Below, in pieces: positions 24,059 through 35,004 of a stretch of DNA of 64,000 bases (position 1 is the first letter of the stretch; the number at the start of each line of letters is the position of its first letter). Location of the stretch: NCBI RefSeq assembly GCF_004798865.1, contig NW_025336087.1, forward strand, positions 12,196,686-12,260,685, in the 5' to 3' direction. The notes beneath the pieces are model-generated. The model searched no databases, was not told the origin of the DNA, and worked only from the letters and a program-made list of their open reading frames with translations. Position numbers and translations under genes: made by a program. This DNA is from Varanus komodoensis. Taxonomy: Eukaryota; Chordata; Lepidosauria; Squamata; Varanidae.

Positions 24059-24296
24059 GAGAGCCAGTGTGGTGTAGTGGTTAAGAGCATGGGACTGGGA
24101 CTCAGGCGATCTGGGTTCTAGTCCCCGCTCGGCCATGGAGCCAACTGGGTGACTTTGGGCCAGTCACAGACTCTCAGCCCAACCTACCTCACAGGGTTGT
24201 TGTTGTGGGGGTAAGATGGAGGAGGAGGTGTAAGCTTCCTTGAGCCCTTTGTAGGAACAAGGCAGGATACAAATTGAAAAATAAATAAATAAAAAA
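24059..24296 (+). repeat. MIR-like tRNA-derived SINE
   Basis: Head GAGAGCCAGTGTGG, A box TGGTGTAGTGG, B box GGTTCTAGTCC (fits GGTTCNANNCC). Then TGACTTTGGGCCAGTCACAG, CCTCACAGGGTTGTTGTTG and a tail ending GGCAGGATACAAATTG with an AATAAATA run. The plan is that of MIR/CORE-type SINEs moved by an L2-group LINE. This is the best-preserved copy in the window. Confidence 0.85.
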
Positions 24297-25018
24297 ATTT
24301 GCAGATTCTAATGTCCCAGCTAGACATGTGCAAGAGATATCCAAACCCAAGCAAGACTGAGGATCAATTTGGTCATTACCTGAGCAGTACAGCTGCCAAT
24401 TCCACATGATTCTGTGTTGCATCACACCAATAACATTTGAAATGAAGAAACATGAACAACACTGACACCTAATGAGAAGTACCTACAACAGTGCCTATCT
24501 TACCAGGGAGCTAGCAGCACTTCACAGAAATTTTCCACATTACTTGCCTGCCATGCATAGATCTCCATTTCATACTTGTATGCAAGAAACAGGACCTGAC
24601 TACACCAGGAAACTAGCCATACCAAATGATAACACGCAAATCAGTTCTGTTTATTGGTCCAATAAATGGATAAGTCATTTTGGCAAGTCTTATGTCACCT
24701 AATTCTAAGATTCTAGATTCTCAGACCGTTACTGTTAATAATTCACAACTTCCATCCCCAAACTCAAGACAAGCAGATAACCGGTAAAATGCTGCAACAT
24801 AGGTTTCTCAAACACAAGATCTTTATAAAATCTTCACAGTTAACAAGACTGTAACTCTAAAGAATCTTCTCTCAGGCTGCTCATGTAAAGAGCTGAAACC
24901 AAAGTGGAAACTTCTTCCACAGTCTATTTTAGTAATACTGCAACTCCACCAGGTGGTTCTCATCACTGAAGAGCTGGCAAGTTCTATAGAAATGGGTAGT
25001 TCTCCAAATGGGTCTCTC
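24297..25018. other. Non-coding stretch
   Basis: No gene or repeat recognised with confidence. Confidence 0.5.
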
Positions 25019-25258
25019 CTACCAACTCGTCATGCGGTCAAGGACTGTGTCTGGCACCTCTCCCCTCCCTGACTCTTCCAAAGCAAGCCAGCTCTCATGG
25101 TCGTCCTGGGAAACTGCAGGAAGTGCCCCTGAAGGAGCTTTCAAGGCTTCTGCCCACTCGCCCACAATCACCTCCTCTTCCAGATCAGATCCCAATGCTG
25201 AATCTTCCAGAACGGTCAGCAAAAAATGAGTTTCTGGACCATTCACTTCAATAACCAC
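25019..25258 (-). other. Unclassified acidic ORF fragment
   Basis: A 79-codon frame ending just outside the L1 insertion. It contains LEDSALGSDLEEEVIVGEWA and EALKAPSGALPAVSQDDHES, rich in Glu, Asp, Ser and Pro. I do not recognise it. GC content is higher than its surroundings, which suits a coding fragment of a transposon or a retrocopy. It starts at the left flank of the L1, so part of the original frame may lie beyond the insertion. It may equally be a chance ORF. Confidence 0.25.
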
Positions 25259-25261
25259 CTA

Positions 25262-25900
25262 TTACATACCCTTCTGTCTCCCCCTCCTTTTTAATTCTTT
25301 TCTCTACAAATCCAACACTAAAACAACAATTATTCAAGACGTCGGATATACTGGGTTGACATCTTATTCTTTTTTAAAATCAATAACCATATTCAATTCT
25401 ACACATAATCCCATTTCTCTAAGCAATAATAAAAAGAGTTCCAAGTTTGATAGAAGTATGTATCTTCCTTCTCCTTAAAAGACAAAGTCAATCTGTCCAT
25501 CTCCAAGCAATCCAAAATCTTTTTTAAAATCAACTCTTCGCTTCACCAGTATTGGGCAAATACAATCCTCGTTGCAGTAATTACATGTAAAGCCAGATAT
25601 ATAGCTTGTTTATCAAAGTCATCAGGAATAATGCCTAATAGAAAAACTTCAGGTTTAAATGTTAAAGGTTTTTGTAGTATTTCCTCAAGCCATTGTGTAT
25701 TTTAACCCAGTATTTTTTTGCCTTAACACAAGTCCACCACAAATGATAAAAAGTACCAGGTTTGTGTTTACATTTCCAACATCTATTTGACATATTTGGA
25801 AACATTTTTGCTAATCTATTTGGCGATAAATACCATCTGTAAAACATTTTATAATGATTTTCTTTATATGAAGTTGCTAAGGTTACATACCCTTCTGTCT
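25262..25900 (-). mobile_element. 5'-truncated L1 LINE with 18-bp target-site duplication
   Basis: TTACATACCCTTCTGTCT occurs exactly at 25262-25279 and 25883-25900. Between them lies an L1 3' part in reverse orientation. On the minus strand the ORF2 C-terminus reads NHYKMFYRWYLSPNRLAKMF, then NRCWKCKHKPGTFYHLWWTC (the CCHC-like zinc-knuckle region), and downstream a degenerate 'DKQAIYLALHVITATRI' block, ending in a short A-rich 3' region. The direct repeat and truncation just before the YRWYL block fit target-primed reverse transcription. The open frame continues to 25979 beyond the duplication, so its last part is host sequence read by chance. The ORF2 C-terminal frame is open to about 25662. 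Confidence 0.85.
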
Positions 25901-26645
25901 TGACTACAAATGCACGCAGGCTGTAAATTCTACTCTGTTCTGCTTCAATACATGGCATTACAATTTTCCATACTGACAATGACCCTGTGCTACTAATTTA
26001 GAGAAATGCAGGAGCTGAGGTATGCATCAACCCTGATTCCTGCATCAGCACATTTCCCTAACTGTGGGATTGCCTTCTAGACCTTAAGATGCTTCTTTTA
26101 CGAAGAATCTTTTACGAAGTAAGGTGGGTTCCACACTGGATATCTTTTAGGATGGAAAAGACTGCAGAACAGGAATGCCTGTAAAGAGGAGGCCCGCCCT
26201 TCCCAGATTGCACCCTTTCCAGCTAACTTGATGGATTCATAGCGGAGGGAGATCAAGCAGGAATTAGCAGAGGGCTCTGAACTGCCAGACTACTCAGGCA
26301 TAGCGTGGGAACCAAACCCACTTGGAGCAGGAGGGAGATGCTACAGAACAGGGATGGGTATATAACAAGGGGGAGCTCTTAGTCCCCATCAAAAGGTGTC
26401 AGGACAAGAGAGCAGTCCAATTGTCTACTGTTCCCACTGTTTAGCCCTCAAGCAGTATGAGCCACCCTGGGGATTGAATTAAGTCATTTCCAAAAAGGAG
26501 GGAATGCTCCAGTTTAAATTTCATTATTTGCCTGGGCACATGCTACTCCCACATATCAAAGGAATTGTTACTTTGATTTATGCTGTCTATAAACCTGTAG
26601 AACTCAATAAAGAACTGTGCTTCTGAGGTTTCATCAAAGTCTTCT
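25901..26645. other. Non-coding stretch
   Basis: No gene. The phrase TATGAGCCACCCTGGGGATT near 26455-26475 may be a LINE tail fragment. Confidence 0.45.
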
Positions 26646-26874
26646 AGAGAGCCAGTGTGGTGTAGTGGTTAGGCATGCTGGACTGGGGTTCAGGAGATCT
26701 GGGTTCAGCCAAGGAGCTCCCTGGTTGACTTTGAATCAGTCACAGACTCAGCACAATCCACCCCACAGGGATGTTGTTGTGAGAATAAGACTGAAAGGAG
26801 GAGAAGACTGATGTAAGCCACCTTGCGTTCCTTGAAAGGAAAAAAGGTGGAATATAAATATAATAAATAAATAA
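26646..26874 (+). repeat. MIR-like tRNA-derived SINE
   Basis: GAGAGCCAGTGTGGTGTAGT, GGGTTCAGCC (B box shortened by a small deletion), CCCCACAGGGATGTTGTTGT, and a tail AAAAAAGGTGGAATATAAAT with AATAAATAAATAAG. Same family as 24059. Confidence 0.82.
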
Positions 26875-26939
26875 GTTCACTGCAGAGGGAAAGGTGAGGG
26901 AAGGGGAGGTAATCCCTGCCTTTTATCTCAAAAACAATT

Positions 26940-27375
26940 TATGGTCTTCTTCTGAATTGCTTTGTGGATCTGGAGTGGAAGACATGATAGAGTGGTTGAG
27001 TATGTACCTGAAACCCTGCTTCTGGTTGATAATATTGGGTGAACACCGCTCAACCCTTGATGCTTTGTACTACAGACTCCCTGTAGCTTTCCATCTTGTC
27101 CTCCTTTCTTTTTAAAGATGGATTAAATTGTCTGGGCAATTTACAGTGAAGTGCCATGAGTATGCTGATAAAACTCAGGTCTATTTTTCCGTGTCATCTC
27201 AGATAGTGAAACTGCTGACTCAATGTGCAGATGTTGCAACGGACCGGATGAGGGCTGATAAACTGAAGCTGTATTCTGACAAGAAAGAGCAACAATGGAT
27301 AGTTCTTACACTGGGCAAATTGGCAAATGCTTTGGATGAGCTTGCACTCTCCTTTATAGTATAGGTGTGCAAACC
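26940..27375 (+). pseudogene. L2-like LINE reverse-transcriptase fragment
   Basis: Translated pieces follow the RT of L2/CR1-group LINEs. One frame has DMIEWLSMYLKPC...LGEHRSTLDALYYRLPVAFHL (cf. 'SYL..R.W.V..GE.RS......GVPQGS'). In the ORF at 27128-27364 come KCHEYADKTQVYFSVSSQ and MRADKLKLYSDKKE (cf. 'YADDTQLY' and 'WM..NKLKLN..KTE'). The catalytic YADD reads YADK, so it is inactive. A Sauria-type SINE follows immediately. Confidence 0.8.
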
Positions 27376-27391
27376 CAATCTTGTTAGTAGA

Positions 27392-27739
27392 GGCCTAGCA
27401 CATGGCACAGTGGTTTAAACTGCTGTGCTGCTGGGCTGGTAGATTGAAAGGTCACCAGTTCAAATCTGCACAACAGGGTGAGAGTTCCCATTGCTCCGTC
27501 CCAGCTCCTGCCAACCTTGCCGTTCAAAAGAATGCAAATGCAAGTAGATAAAAAGGTACCACTTTGGTGAGAAGGTAACAGCATTCCCTGCACTTCGGAG
27601 TTTAGTCATGCTGGCCACATGACCATGGAGACTGTCTGCAGACAAAAGCTGGCTCCCTTGGCTAGGAAACGGAGATAAGCACCACCCCCTAGAGTCAGAC
27701 ATTAACGTCAAGGGGAAACCTTTACCTTTACTTTTCCTT
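27392..27739 (+). repeat. Sauria-type SINE with Bov-B-like tail
   Basis: The head has ATGGCACAGTGGTTTAAACT (A-box zone) and AGTTCAAATCTG (B-box zone). Then CCAACCTTGCCGTTCAAAAG, AGTAGATAAAAAGGTACCAC, GCTGGCCACATGACCATGGA and a tail CCTAGAGTCAGACATTAACG, AGGGGAAACCTTTACCTTTA. The last segment corresponds to the Bov-B LINE 3' end, the known source of the mobilising machinery of Sauria SINEs. Nearly full length and little decayed. Confidence 0.85.
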
Positions 27740-28929
27740 TAGGTAGCTTTAGTGAAATGGAATGCCTTTAGCCAGCTTCACCTGGTTTTTCAGCTCTAAC
27801 AACTCCTGAAGAGAGAAATGTAAAACAGTTCTAAATTACGAAAAACTTGTTCCTCCCCCGTTTATTTGCAGTTGCTCCTAAGCCTCTGTAAACTACTTTA
27901 ATTCCCTTACCCTATCCTCAATTCCAAAACTGGATGCAAAGCCAGCACAGAAGTAGGGTGCAAGACTTCTAACAGGAAAGTGTAAAGTGAACTTCACATC
28001 AATGCCTTTTGTATTCTAGGCAAAGAAAGATTTCAAAACAGTTTCTGATATGGTGAACGGACCTACATTCAGTGATTAAGGTGGCTGAAGGAAGAGTTTC
28101 GCCACAGACATTCTCACTGAGGTGCAGAAGTGAAAGAGCTCTTTGCTTGGTCTTGGTTTGTGTGAGAGCCCATGAGAAGAATCAGTGTAGCAATTCACTC
28201 CCTTGTTTAGTTAAAACCATAACCTCACATTCCAATCTAACAATAAACAATTGACTAGAGAGATCATATTCAGATACTACTTTACTCTGCATCATTGTCA
28301 GGGAAACTTGGACAATTCACTTTTTTAAAGGCCATCCATCCCACATATCATCCTTTTATACATAACATTTTTAAAGTTATGTATAACTAAAGTTATGGTG
28401 AGCCTCGTGGTTCATTGGGACACACACTTGGGATGTCCAGTTTTTGTCCAACAAGTTAGGCAGACTACACTATTCCTCCACACCAGGTTTTATAAAATTC
28501 AACACAATTCTGCTAGTGCTCTGTGGGAGGTGGAGGAAAAGAAAAATGACCATATTAAATCCATGGACACTACATTTATGTCAAGAGGCACATGACCAGT
28601 ATTTTGTGATTCTAAGTACTGTGGTTGGAAAACTATAAAAACCCACAAAACCAGTTTGACAAGACACAATGGCAAGATAATTTTTGAAGTGACCATAAAG
28701 CTACTCTCATGCTGCTGAAAATCTGTTGACTGGGTTTGAACACCACAAAGACAGTGCATTACCCAAATCCAGCTCTGTTCCTGTGGGGTGGTTTATAACC
28801 TCTCCAGTTACCCATGGCTTGTACTAGTGTTTGTTTAAACCACTGTGGTGTAATGCAACATCTGAACCCAGACAACACGCTAAGCCACAGTCAAGTTCCA
28901 AATTAAAAGACTCCCTTGGCCAGAGAAGC
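27740..28929. other. Non-coding stretch
   Basis: No gene. At about 28775-28890 a segment with GGTGGTTTATAACC, TGTTTAAACCACTGTGG and CTAAGCCACAG looks like a decayed inverted-repeat element of the 'AAACCATGG' kind. Confidence 0.45.
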
Positions 28930-29660
28930 AAGGCAGTGTTGTTCCTCTAGCTGCTAAGTCCAAGCAAAGCACAGCTGTCTTCAGTCTTTCCCAGGCTCCT
29001 GTGGATGATGTTCCTGGCATCAGCAAGAGTCCAGCAGATGACATCAGGTCCCACAATGCACCATTTGGGGCCTATGCAAGATGCACAAGGTAGAAGAACC
29101 ACCACTTGCTTCCTCACAAAAAGAGCCCTTGGAGGAGCCTGGCCCACATTACTGTTCCCAAATGGGGGGCAAAGGGGCAACCAATGTCTGCCATGCACTC
29201 CTTCCCATGTCTTGGTTGGGTCTTGGGAACGGGGCATTGGTCAGGCACTGGCAACATCTGCCCTGCACACACCCTCCTTGGAAGGGGCAGACAACAGGAA
29301 GGACACGTGCTTCTCCACTATTCCTTCTCCCCACTGGCGAGAAGGGTGAATCGGACTGAGGTGCCCAGCCACTGTGCTGGCCTTCCTGTCCCCTTCTGCA
29401 CGCTAAGCCAGAGCACAGCACAGCAGGCCTCCTCATGCTGGGTTTCTGATCCCAGCACAGGTGGCTCTTCCCTTCTCCTAACTCCAGCTTCCCCACCTAG
29501 CACACCTGCTGATATAATCCCACCCTGCTGGCAAGAGCAGCCCACTCTGCCAGCACTGACAAGAGCACGGAGCAGGGAAGTGAACGACAGGCACCAGAAG
29601 TGTCCACTCTGGGCCACGGTTATCCTGTTCTCCAATGTGCTCCTGCAGCAGCTCTGGGTT
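28930..29660. other. GC-richer block with overlapping ORFs on both strands
   Basis: Open frames overlap on both strands; the longest is a plus-strand 193-codon frame at 29106-29687. They are Pro-, Gly- and Ser-rich, with no domain, and follow from high local GC and few stops. Few CpGs are present, so this is not a CpG island. No known repeat was recognised. An old GC-rich retrocopy or transposon is possible. Confidence 0.4.
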
Positions 29661-30679
29661 TTAGGACTAGATGGAAGAAGGAAATAAGAAGGGGGAAGAG
29701 GAAGGGCACAATTCCAATCCTTTGCCAGGAACAGGGGAATTTTACTTATGGTGCACAGGCAAAATTCTCAGAGATGGACGTGCTGGGTGAACCCATCCAT
29801 TGTCTTTCAAGCACAGCATTTAGCTCATATATTAGATGTGGGCAACAAACAGCCTCTGATCCAGCTTTCAGTACCCCCACCACTCTACCAAAATGTGGAG
29901 TTAAAAATCACACAAAAATATCAAGGGCTTGCCACTGAATTTTGATAAACATGTCAGATGCTTCAAACGGACAGTTTTAGCTTAGAAAAAAGCTATATTT
30001 GCCACGTGCATCCCCTGAATGAGTTTCTTCTGCTTCCACACCATCACATTTCAACAGCAAGAATGTGTCCTGTGGAATCGGGGGTTGCCACGGGGGTTTG
30101 ACATCTCGCCAAAGTTGTTCACTCCAGTTCTCCAAAACAGTAGGGTATCACTGTTAAGTCCCATCATGTTCTAAGCCTTGTGTCTTTCCAAGTTTTTAAA
30201 GTCAGGGTATGAATTTGTGCATATATATCAGCGTATGCAAATTGCATGCAAATCTTTCTGTACATTTGCAGGCAATGCATTCCCTCTTTAGCAATAAACA
30301 AATAGCAAGATAGAGATGGTGTTCTACAACTAGAAAGAATGGATTTGTCATGGTAAAAAATTGCTGCCAAATGAAATGCCACACTAAGCAGTCATTGAGG
30401 AATACACAACTCATGTGGAAAAAACTGTTGGAGGCAGATCGCCTGTTTAAAGACAAGCAACAGACCATACAATCTGCTGTTTTCCGGTGTCAATGGAGGG
30501 TTTTCTACCCTATGCAAATAGGATAAAGTTTTGTACAGACTGCAGCAGAAGAGGAAAGAAATGAAATCCCCCACTACAGCTGCAATAATCCAGATAATTA
30601 TAAGGCTCCCACCGAGTCAGTGCCATTTGCACTTTTTTAATATCTGCAAGTTAAATGCTAAGACATCTAGCTCAAGTTT
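29661..30679. other. Non-coding stretch
   Basis: No gene or repeat recognised. The ORFs present are short and overlap on opposite strands. Confidence 0.5.
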
Positions 30680-30872
30680 ACATCTTGCATTAATATCCCA
30701 TCTTTTTCCCACGCAGCCTAAAGCACCATACATAATCCTCTTCTCCACAACAACCTTGCAAGATAGGTTAGGCCAGGCAGTGACTGCCCATCCAAGCACC
30801 TTCACGGGATTAGAACCTACATCTCCCAGCCCTATTCCAACACTCCAACCCCTACACATACGGGCTCAGTTT
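30680..30872 (-). repeat. MIR-like tRNA-derived SINE, reverse
   Basis: Read in reverse: the head 'gtgtaggggttggagtgttgga', the B-box zone 'tgtaggttctaatccc', the core as AACCTATCTTGCAAGGTTGT, and the tail 'ggctgcgtgggaaaaagatgggata'. The 5' head is decayed. Confidence 0.7.
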
Positions 30873-30899
30873 TCTCTCTCAGCTGCTTGCTTTACTGCT

Positions 30900-31106
30900 T
30901 CTTCTGAAGACTCCCCACTTGCAGGGGCCTGCTCTCAGACACACATAAAAGGGCTTTCTCCTGAACTGCTCCCAGCTATAGAAGGCACTCCCTTTACAGT
31001 TGAGATTACTTCTCCCTTCTCTCCAATTTTCAAAACAAAGTCAAGATACATCTCTTTAATTTGGCTTTTTATGGTGTGAACAGTTGCTTTAATACTGTTT
31101 TATGGT
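30900..31106 (+). pseudogene. L2-like LINE 3' coding end
   Basis: In the frame ending at 31079, the phrase FKTKSRYISLIWLFMV is preceded by a degraded 'GTPFTVEITSPFSPI' segment. It corresponds to the conserved L2-group ORF2 terminus 'W..LP.E.R.A.....FK.KLKT.LF..AF'. The 3' tail then begins (GCTTTAATACTGTTTTATGG) and is apparently interrupted; a matching continuation (TTTTAATGTGTTTTTATTG) lies at 31496. Confidence 0.65.
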
Positions 31107-31490
31107 GCAATCCAACAGCTGCTAGAAAAAGTCCAGCTAGCCACAGAAGATATACCAACCTCAGAAACCTGCAGCAAGGTCCAAGCTGGGGCTCCAACCT
31201 TGGAGCACCTCTCCTTCTGCCCTCACAGACAATGTGATTCCAAGTTGAAAGACCTAATTCAGAGCCAGAGGTCTGTGGGCATTCCAGTGGACATGAAGGT
31301 GAGGAATGAGGTTCTGCCATGATACAATGTATTCTAGTAGCACCTTCGCCTCTTCCCCTTGCATGCTAAGGAAAAAAGACTTAGATGGACAAAACTGGCC
31401 ATCTAAGTTTTTTACTCTTGCCTACCTCTATCAGATGCCTGTAATCTTTTGGATTCAAAGAGTTACAGGCAGCCACAATAGACTGTGCTA
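31107..31490. repeat. Possible insertion inside an L2-like 3' tail
   Basis: The LINE tail stops at about 31106 and appears to resume at about 31490. The segment between has a different, GC-richer composition and starts CAATCCAACAGCTGCTAG. No terminal repeats or target duplication were found. Confidence 0.35.
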
Positions 31491-31595
31491 TTAATGTTTT
31501 AATGTGTTTTTATTGTTTCTATTCATTGCTATTTTCTTTTTAATTGATGTTGGTAATGTTTGTGAAAAGATGGCATATAAAAATTAATAAACTAA
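31491..31595 (+). repeat. LINE 3' tail
   Basis: TTTTAATGTGTTTTTATTG, then GTGAAAAGATGGCATATAAA and AATTAATAAAC. This resembles the 'gccgcc...gcggcatataaat..aataaa' end of L2/CR1-like LINEs. Confidence 0.55.
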
Positions 31596-33894
31596 GACAG
31601 AAAATACACAACACAGCAAGAATACGTCATCTCCAAAGGCATGCTAGAAACTGTATATTAAGGCGCTATGAGCTTGGGTCAGCTTACTCTTCCTGTGAAC
31701 AACAACAAATATAATCCTCTACATAGCCTACCGGTGCAAATCAAGACAGTAATTACTAGTACTACTTGCTGTCATTTATCATCCATTATGTGAGCCACCC
31801 TGAGAAGAGGTGGTAGGGTGGCACATAAAATACCTTAAATATGTTGGTAGAAAGATCCCCTGCAAGCTACATTCCCAGAGATCTCTGCAGTAAGAACTTT
31901 CTGTTAGTAAGGCTTTCATGCTTGATGAATGCCCAAGCAATATTTATGTCACTATCTCAGTCATGATAATGGAACAGTAAGACGGCAAGTTAAGACTATT
32001 CCATGATTATTTATAAACCTGTATTAAAAATGCAACGCAATTTTGGCTCATAGGAACATTCATTTCAAGCTGCTACCTCATTCCAAAGCTCAGCAACATT
32101 TGACCTCACCCACCTCAGATAAAATCACCCATCAAGAGGGGGAAATTTCAAAGCCAAGTGTCTCTTTTCAGTGACATTATCCTATCATTTTTCAGCTGAG
32201 ATGAAGGACTTTCCCCCCACCTCAAGTGCAAAGACCCACAAAAAGCTGCTACTTCCCAAGCAATTCCATTTTTACAGCAATTCTGAACATGATGATTTAG
32301 GGTGTCTATTTTAAGTAAGTTTGATCAATGAAACTTACATCTAAGAACAGCTGGGGAAAGGTATAGATTGGTTAGGGCATTATGGTTCCTAGGCTAGAAG
32401 CCTGCACCGAAGCGCTCTAATTCTACCATTATCACAAAGAAAGAGCACTAGCAACCTCCTTTCCTTACTAATCCCATCTAATTACATCTTTGCTTCAGGA
32501 TCTAATTCTTAATCCTGTATCTTGCAGCACCAGTCTTCTCCAGGCAGTCATTTTCCACAACAGAAAACATCTGAATGAACAAAATAACATTCACACTGAT
32601 GCAAGATCGCATGTGCAGGCAGCCTACATGTGGCCTTTGGCCATTCCTTGTGCAGCCTGCAAAGCTGGCTTACTTCCTGATGCAAGTCAGACATCGCTTT
32701 GCAAGCAGGGACTGCACCTTCTCTCTTTGTTGCTCCTTGTATTCCTTGCCAGTGCGTGTGGGGGTGAGGCAGAATTGGGGCACTAAATCCCTCCATACGC
32801 CCTAACATTTTTCATCCCTGTTCTTGGCAGCAGAGAGACAGCGAAAACTTCACTCTCCAGCAGCCCTGACACAGTTTGTCAGTAGCAGCAAGAGCAGTAT
32901 GAAAACTTCTCTCATTTCCTTCCCAGTATCTTCACAGGCAAGAAGGAGAGCCTTAGGTCCTCCCATACGTGCAGAATGAGGTGTGTGTTCATCCATATAT
33001 GTATGGCCCCTGATCCTCCACCAAGCCCATGCATGCGGCTCTCACAAGCACAAAGCTTGTCCACTCCCAGACTAAGGCAGAACATCAGAACAAATTAAGA
33101 TACTGAGATTTTTCATAGTGTTTCCATTACTATGTAAGCCAGAAACCAGATTCATTTAAGGCAGCTTCATAAGCAAAGGCATACATATTATTCAATCTGG
33201 ATTTTATAGAATAGCGTGTTATTGTGAAATTTTACTTATTTTTGTTCCAAAGTAATTAGCAGACACAAAAAATGGACTCATGATCCAGGTCCTCCCTTCC
33301 CATGTAGAAGCAAAGGCACAAAAATATGAAACAGTACCTGCAGACAGAGGGAGAATAATGAACAAGTATTTGCCATGAATGCAATTCTTCTTTCCTGCTA
33401 TCACTCAACCAACCCCCCACATTCTGTAAAAAAATGAGAATGACTACCTTTGATCATCCTCATCTATTTTCTGATATCCAGGAAAACTTAGGGCTAAAAG
33501 GTAACAACCTTTTGGTGGCGAACACATCTCATCTCAAGAAAATAAGTTATTAGCTGTACAACTATACACTTCAGTAAAAATATAAGGCTAGCAATAGGCC
33601 TGAAGTGTGGAAAACATAATGCAACATTATCAGTTCTCTGTGTTCTAATCTGCTGGTTCCCACATGTGTAAGCCCTCACCACTCTGATGCAATCAAAGCG
33701 CATATCAAAAAGCAATAGTAATGGCCGCCTCACAGGATGTACTACTCAAAGCAAACGCAGGAACGACTAAGCAAATAGGTAGAACTTGACCCTGATGTGG
33801 GTAGGGAAAGGAACTGAACTCTGTGAAGCAAACAATACTCTGATTAGTGACTGGTTCACCTGCACTCCAAAGGAACTTAAATATCAACTCATAC
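31596..33894. other. Non-coding stretch
   Basis: No gene. A second short LINE-tail piece, GTGAGCCACCCTGAGAAGAG then GGGTGGCACATAAAAT, lies at 31790-31840. Overlapping ORFs near 32490-32808 are not convincing. Confidence 0.5.
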
Positions 33895-33955
33895 AAAAGA
33901 TAAAACAAGGAGTTTTGTAGCACCTTAAAGAACAACAGAGTAGATGTGCAATTAT
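33895..33955 (-). repeat. Fragment of the 'TTTAAGGTGCTACAAAACTCC' repeat, reverse
   Basis: AAGGAGTTTTGTAGCACCTT followed by AAAGAACAACAGAGTAG is the reverse of the 3' end of the repeat at 19240. Confidence 0.6.
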
Positions 33956-35004
33956 TCAAGGTGTTTGTATCACAGGAGTGTCCCCCGCACCTCTATTTTG
34001 GGCAGTAGACAAACTTCTTCTAGAAATGGATGCAATAGATAAATATTAGTAATTGGAGACTCCCTGATCAAAGCTGGATCACTCGTTGATTTGATCTGTC
34101 TCCTCTATGGCATCATGGAGGCAAGACTATATATCAGAAAGTTATGACTGGTTGTGGGACCTACCACTAGTTCATTTTGAGGACCAATGACTTTTCATCA
34201 CCTCCTAAAAGTGGCCCATTGAAACCAGTTGTTGTTAACTTTGGTTCTTGGATGAAAGCAAGCTGACGGATAAGAACGGACTTAAATGTACTGCCTTGGC
34301 TATTTGCTTCTTCATTTCACAAGAACATGAATATAGTTAGTCTGCCCCTCTGAAGTATAATATCTACATAATATGCTACACCACTTTCAAAGTTACTATT
34401 TTGAGCTTTTAGCCTTCATACGCTGTTGCCTTTTATTCCTATCAGTTGCTAAAATAATTATTTTATAAAGCAAATTTGGGCTTGCAGAGCCAGAAAGAAA
34501 TGCAAACACTGTGCACATACTGTACACTTCTAAGTATTTTCAGATCAGATCTATTGCATGGCACAAAGAGTGACTACCGTGTCCATGTTTTTAAATTAAA
34601 TAAAAATTGCTAATGTACTTCAAAAGCTATGTAAATTTTTTGGTGTATTGGCACTCTCAGTTGTAATCACATTTCATAATACTTAAAAGGTGTGTGAAGA
34701 AACAGAGGCAAAAGTTATGTTTTGTTTCAATAACTAAGGGTCTGAATGAATGAAAAAGAAGAAATGTGTGTGCTTTTAACTTGAAACTGCTGCCTGAGAC
34801 AGGTTAGCTTGTAAATAGGGTGTGCTGGTGAATTGGCAGTTACTGTAACCACTAAAAGGTGAAAATGAAGCCAGGTTTCTATCCTTATGAATGGGAAGTA
34901 AGAGCAAAATTGACCGCAGGGTAACTGAACTTCTAAGCATGAGCACTGGTCCTACCATCTTCCCAGGCTCCCACCTGAAGGAAAGGTCTTCCATTATATG
35001 AAAC
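33956..35004. other. Non-coding stretch
   Basis: No gene or repeat recognised. Confidence 0.5.

Noticed and set aside
24059-24130. tRNA gene (A and B boxes present)
   Set aside because: It is the head of a SINE: it lacks a cloverleaf and anticodon arm and is followed by the SINE core and tail.
29106-29687. 193-codon ORF as a host gene
   Set aside because: Low-complexity composition, overlapping frames on both strands and no domain or splice context.
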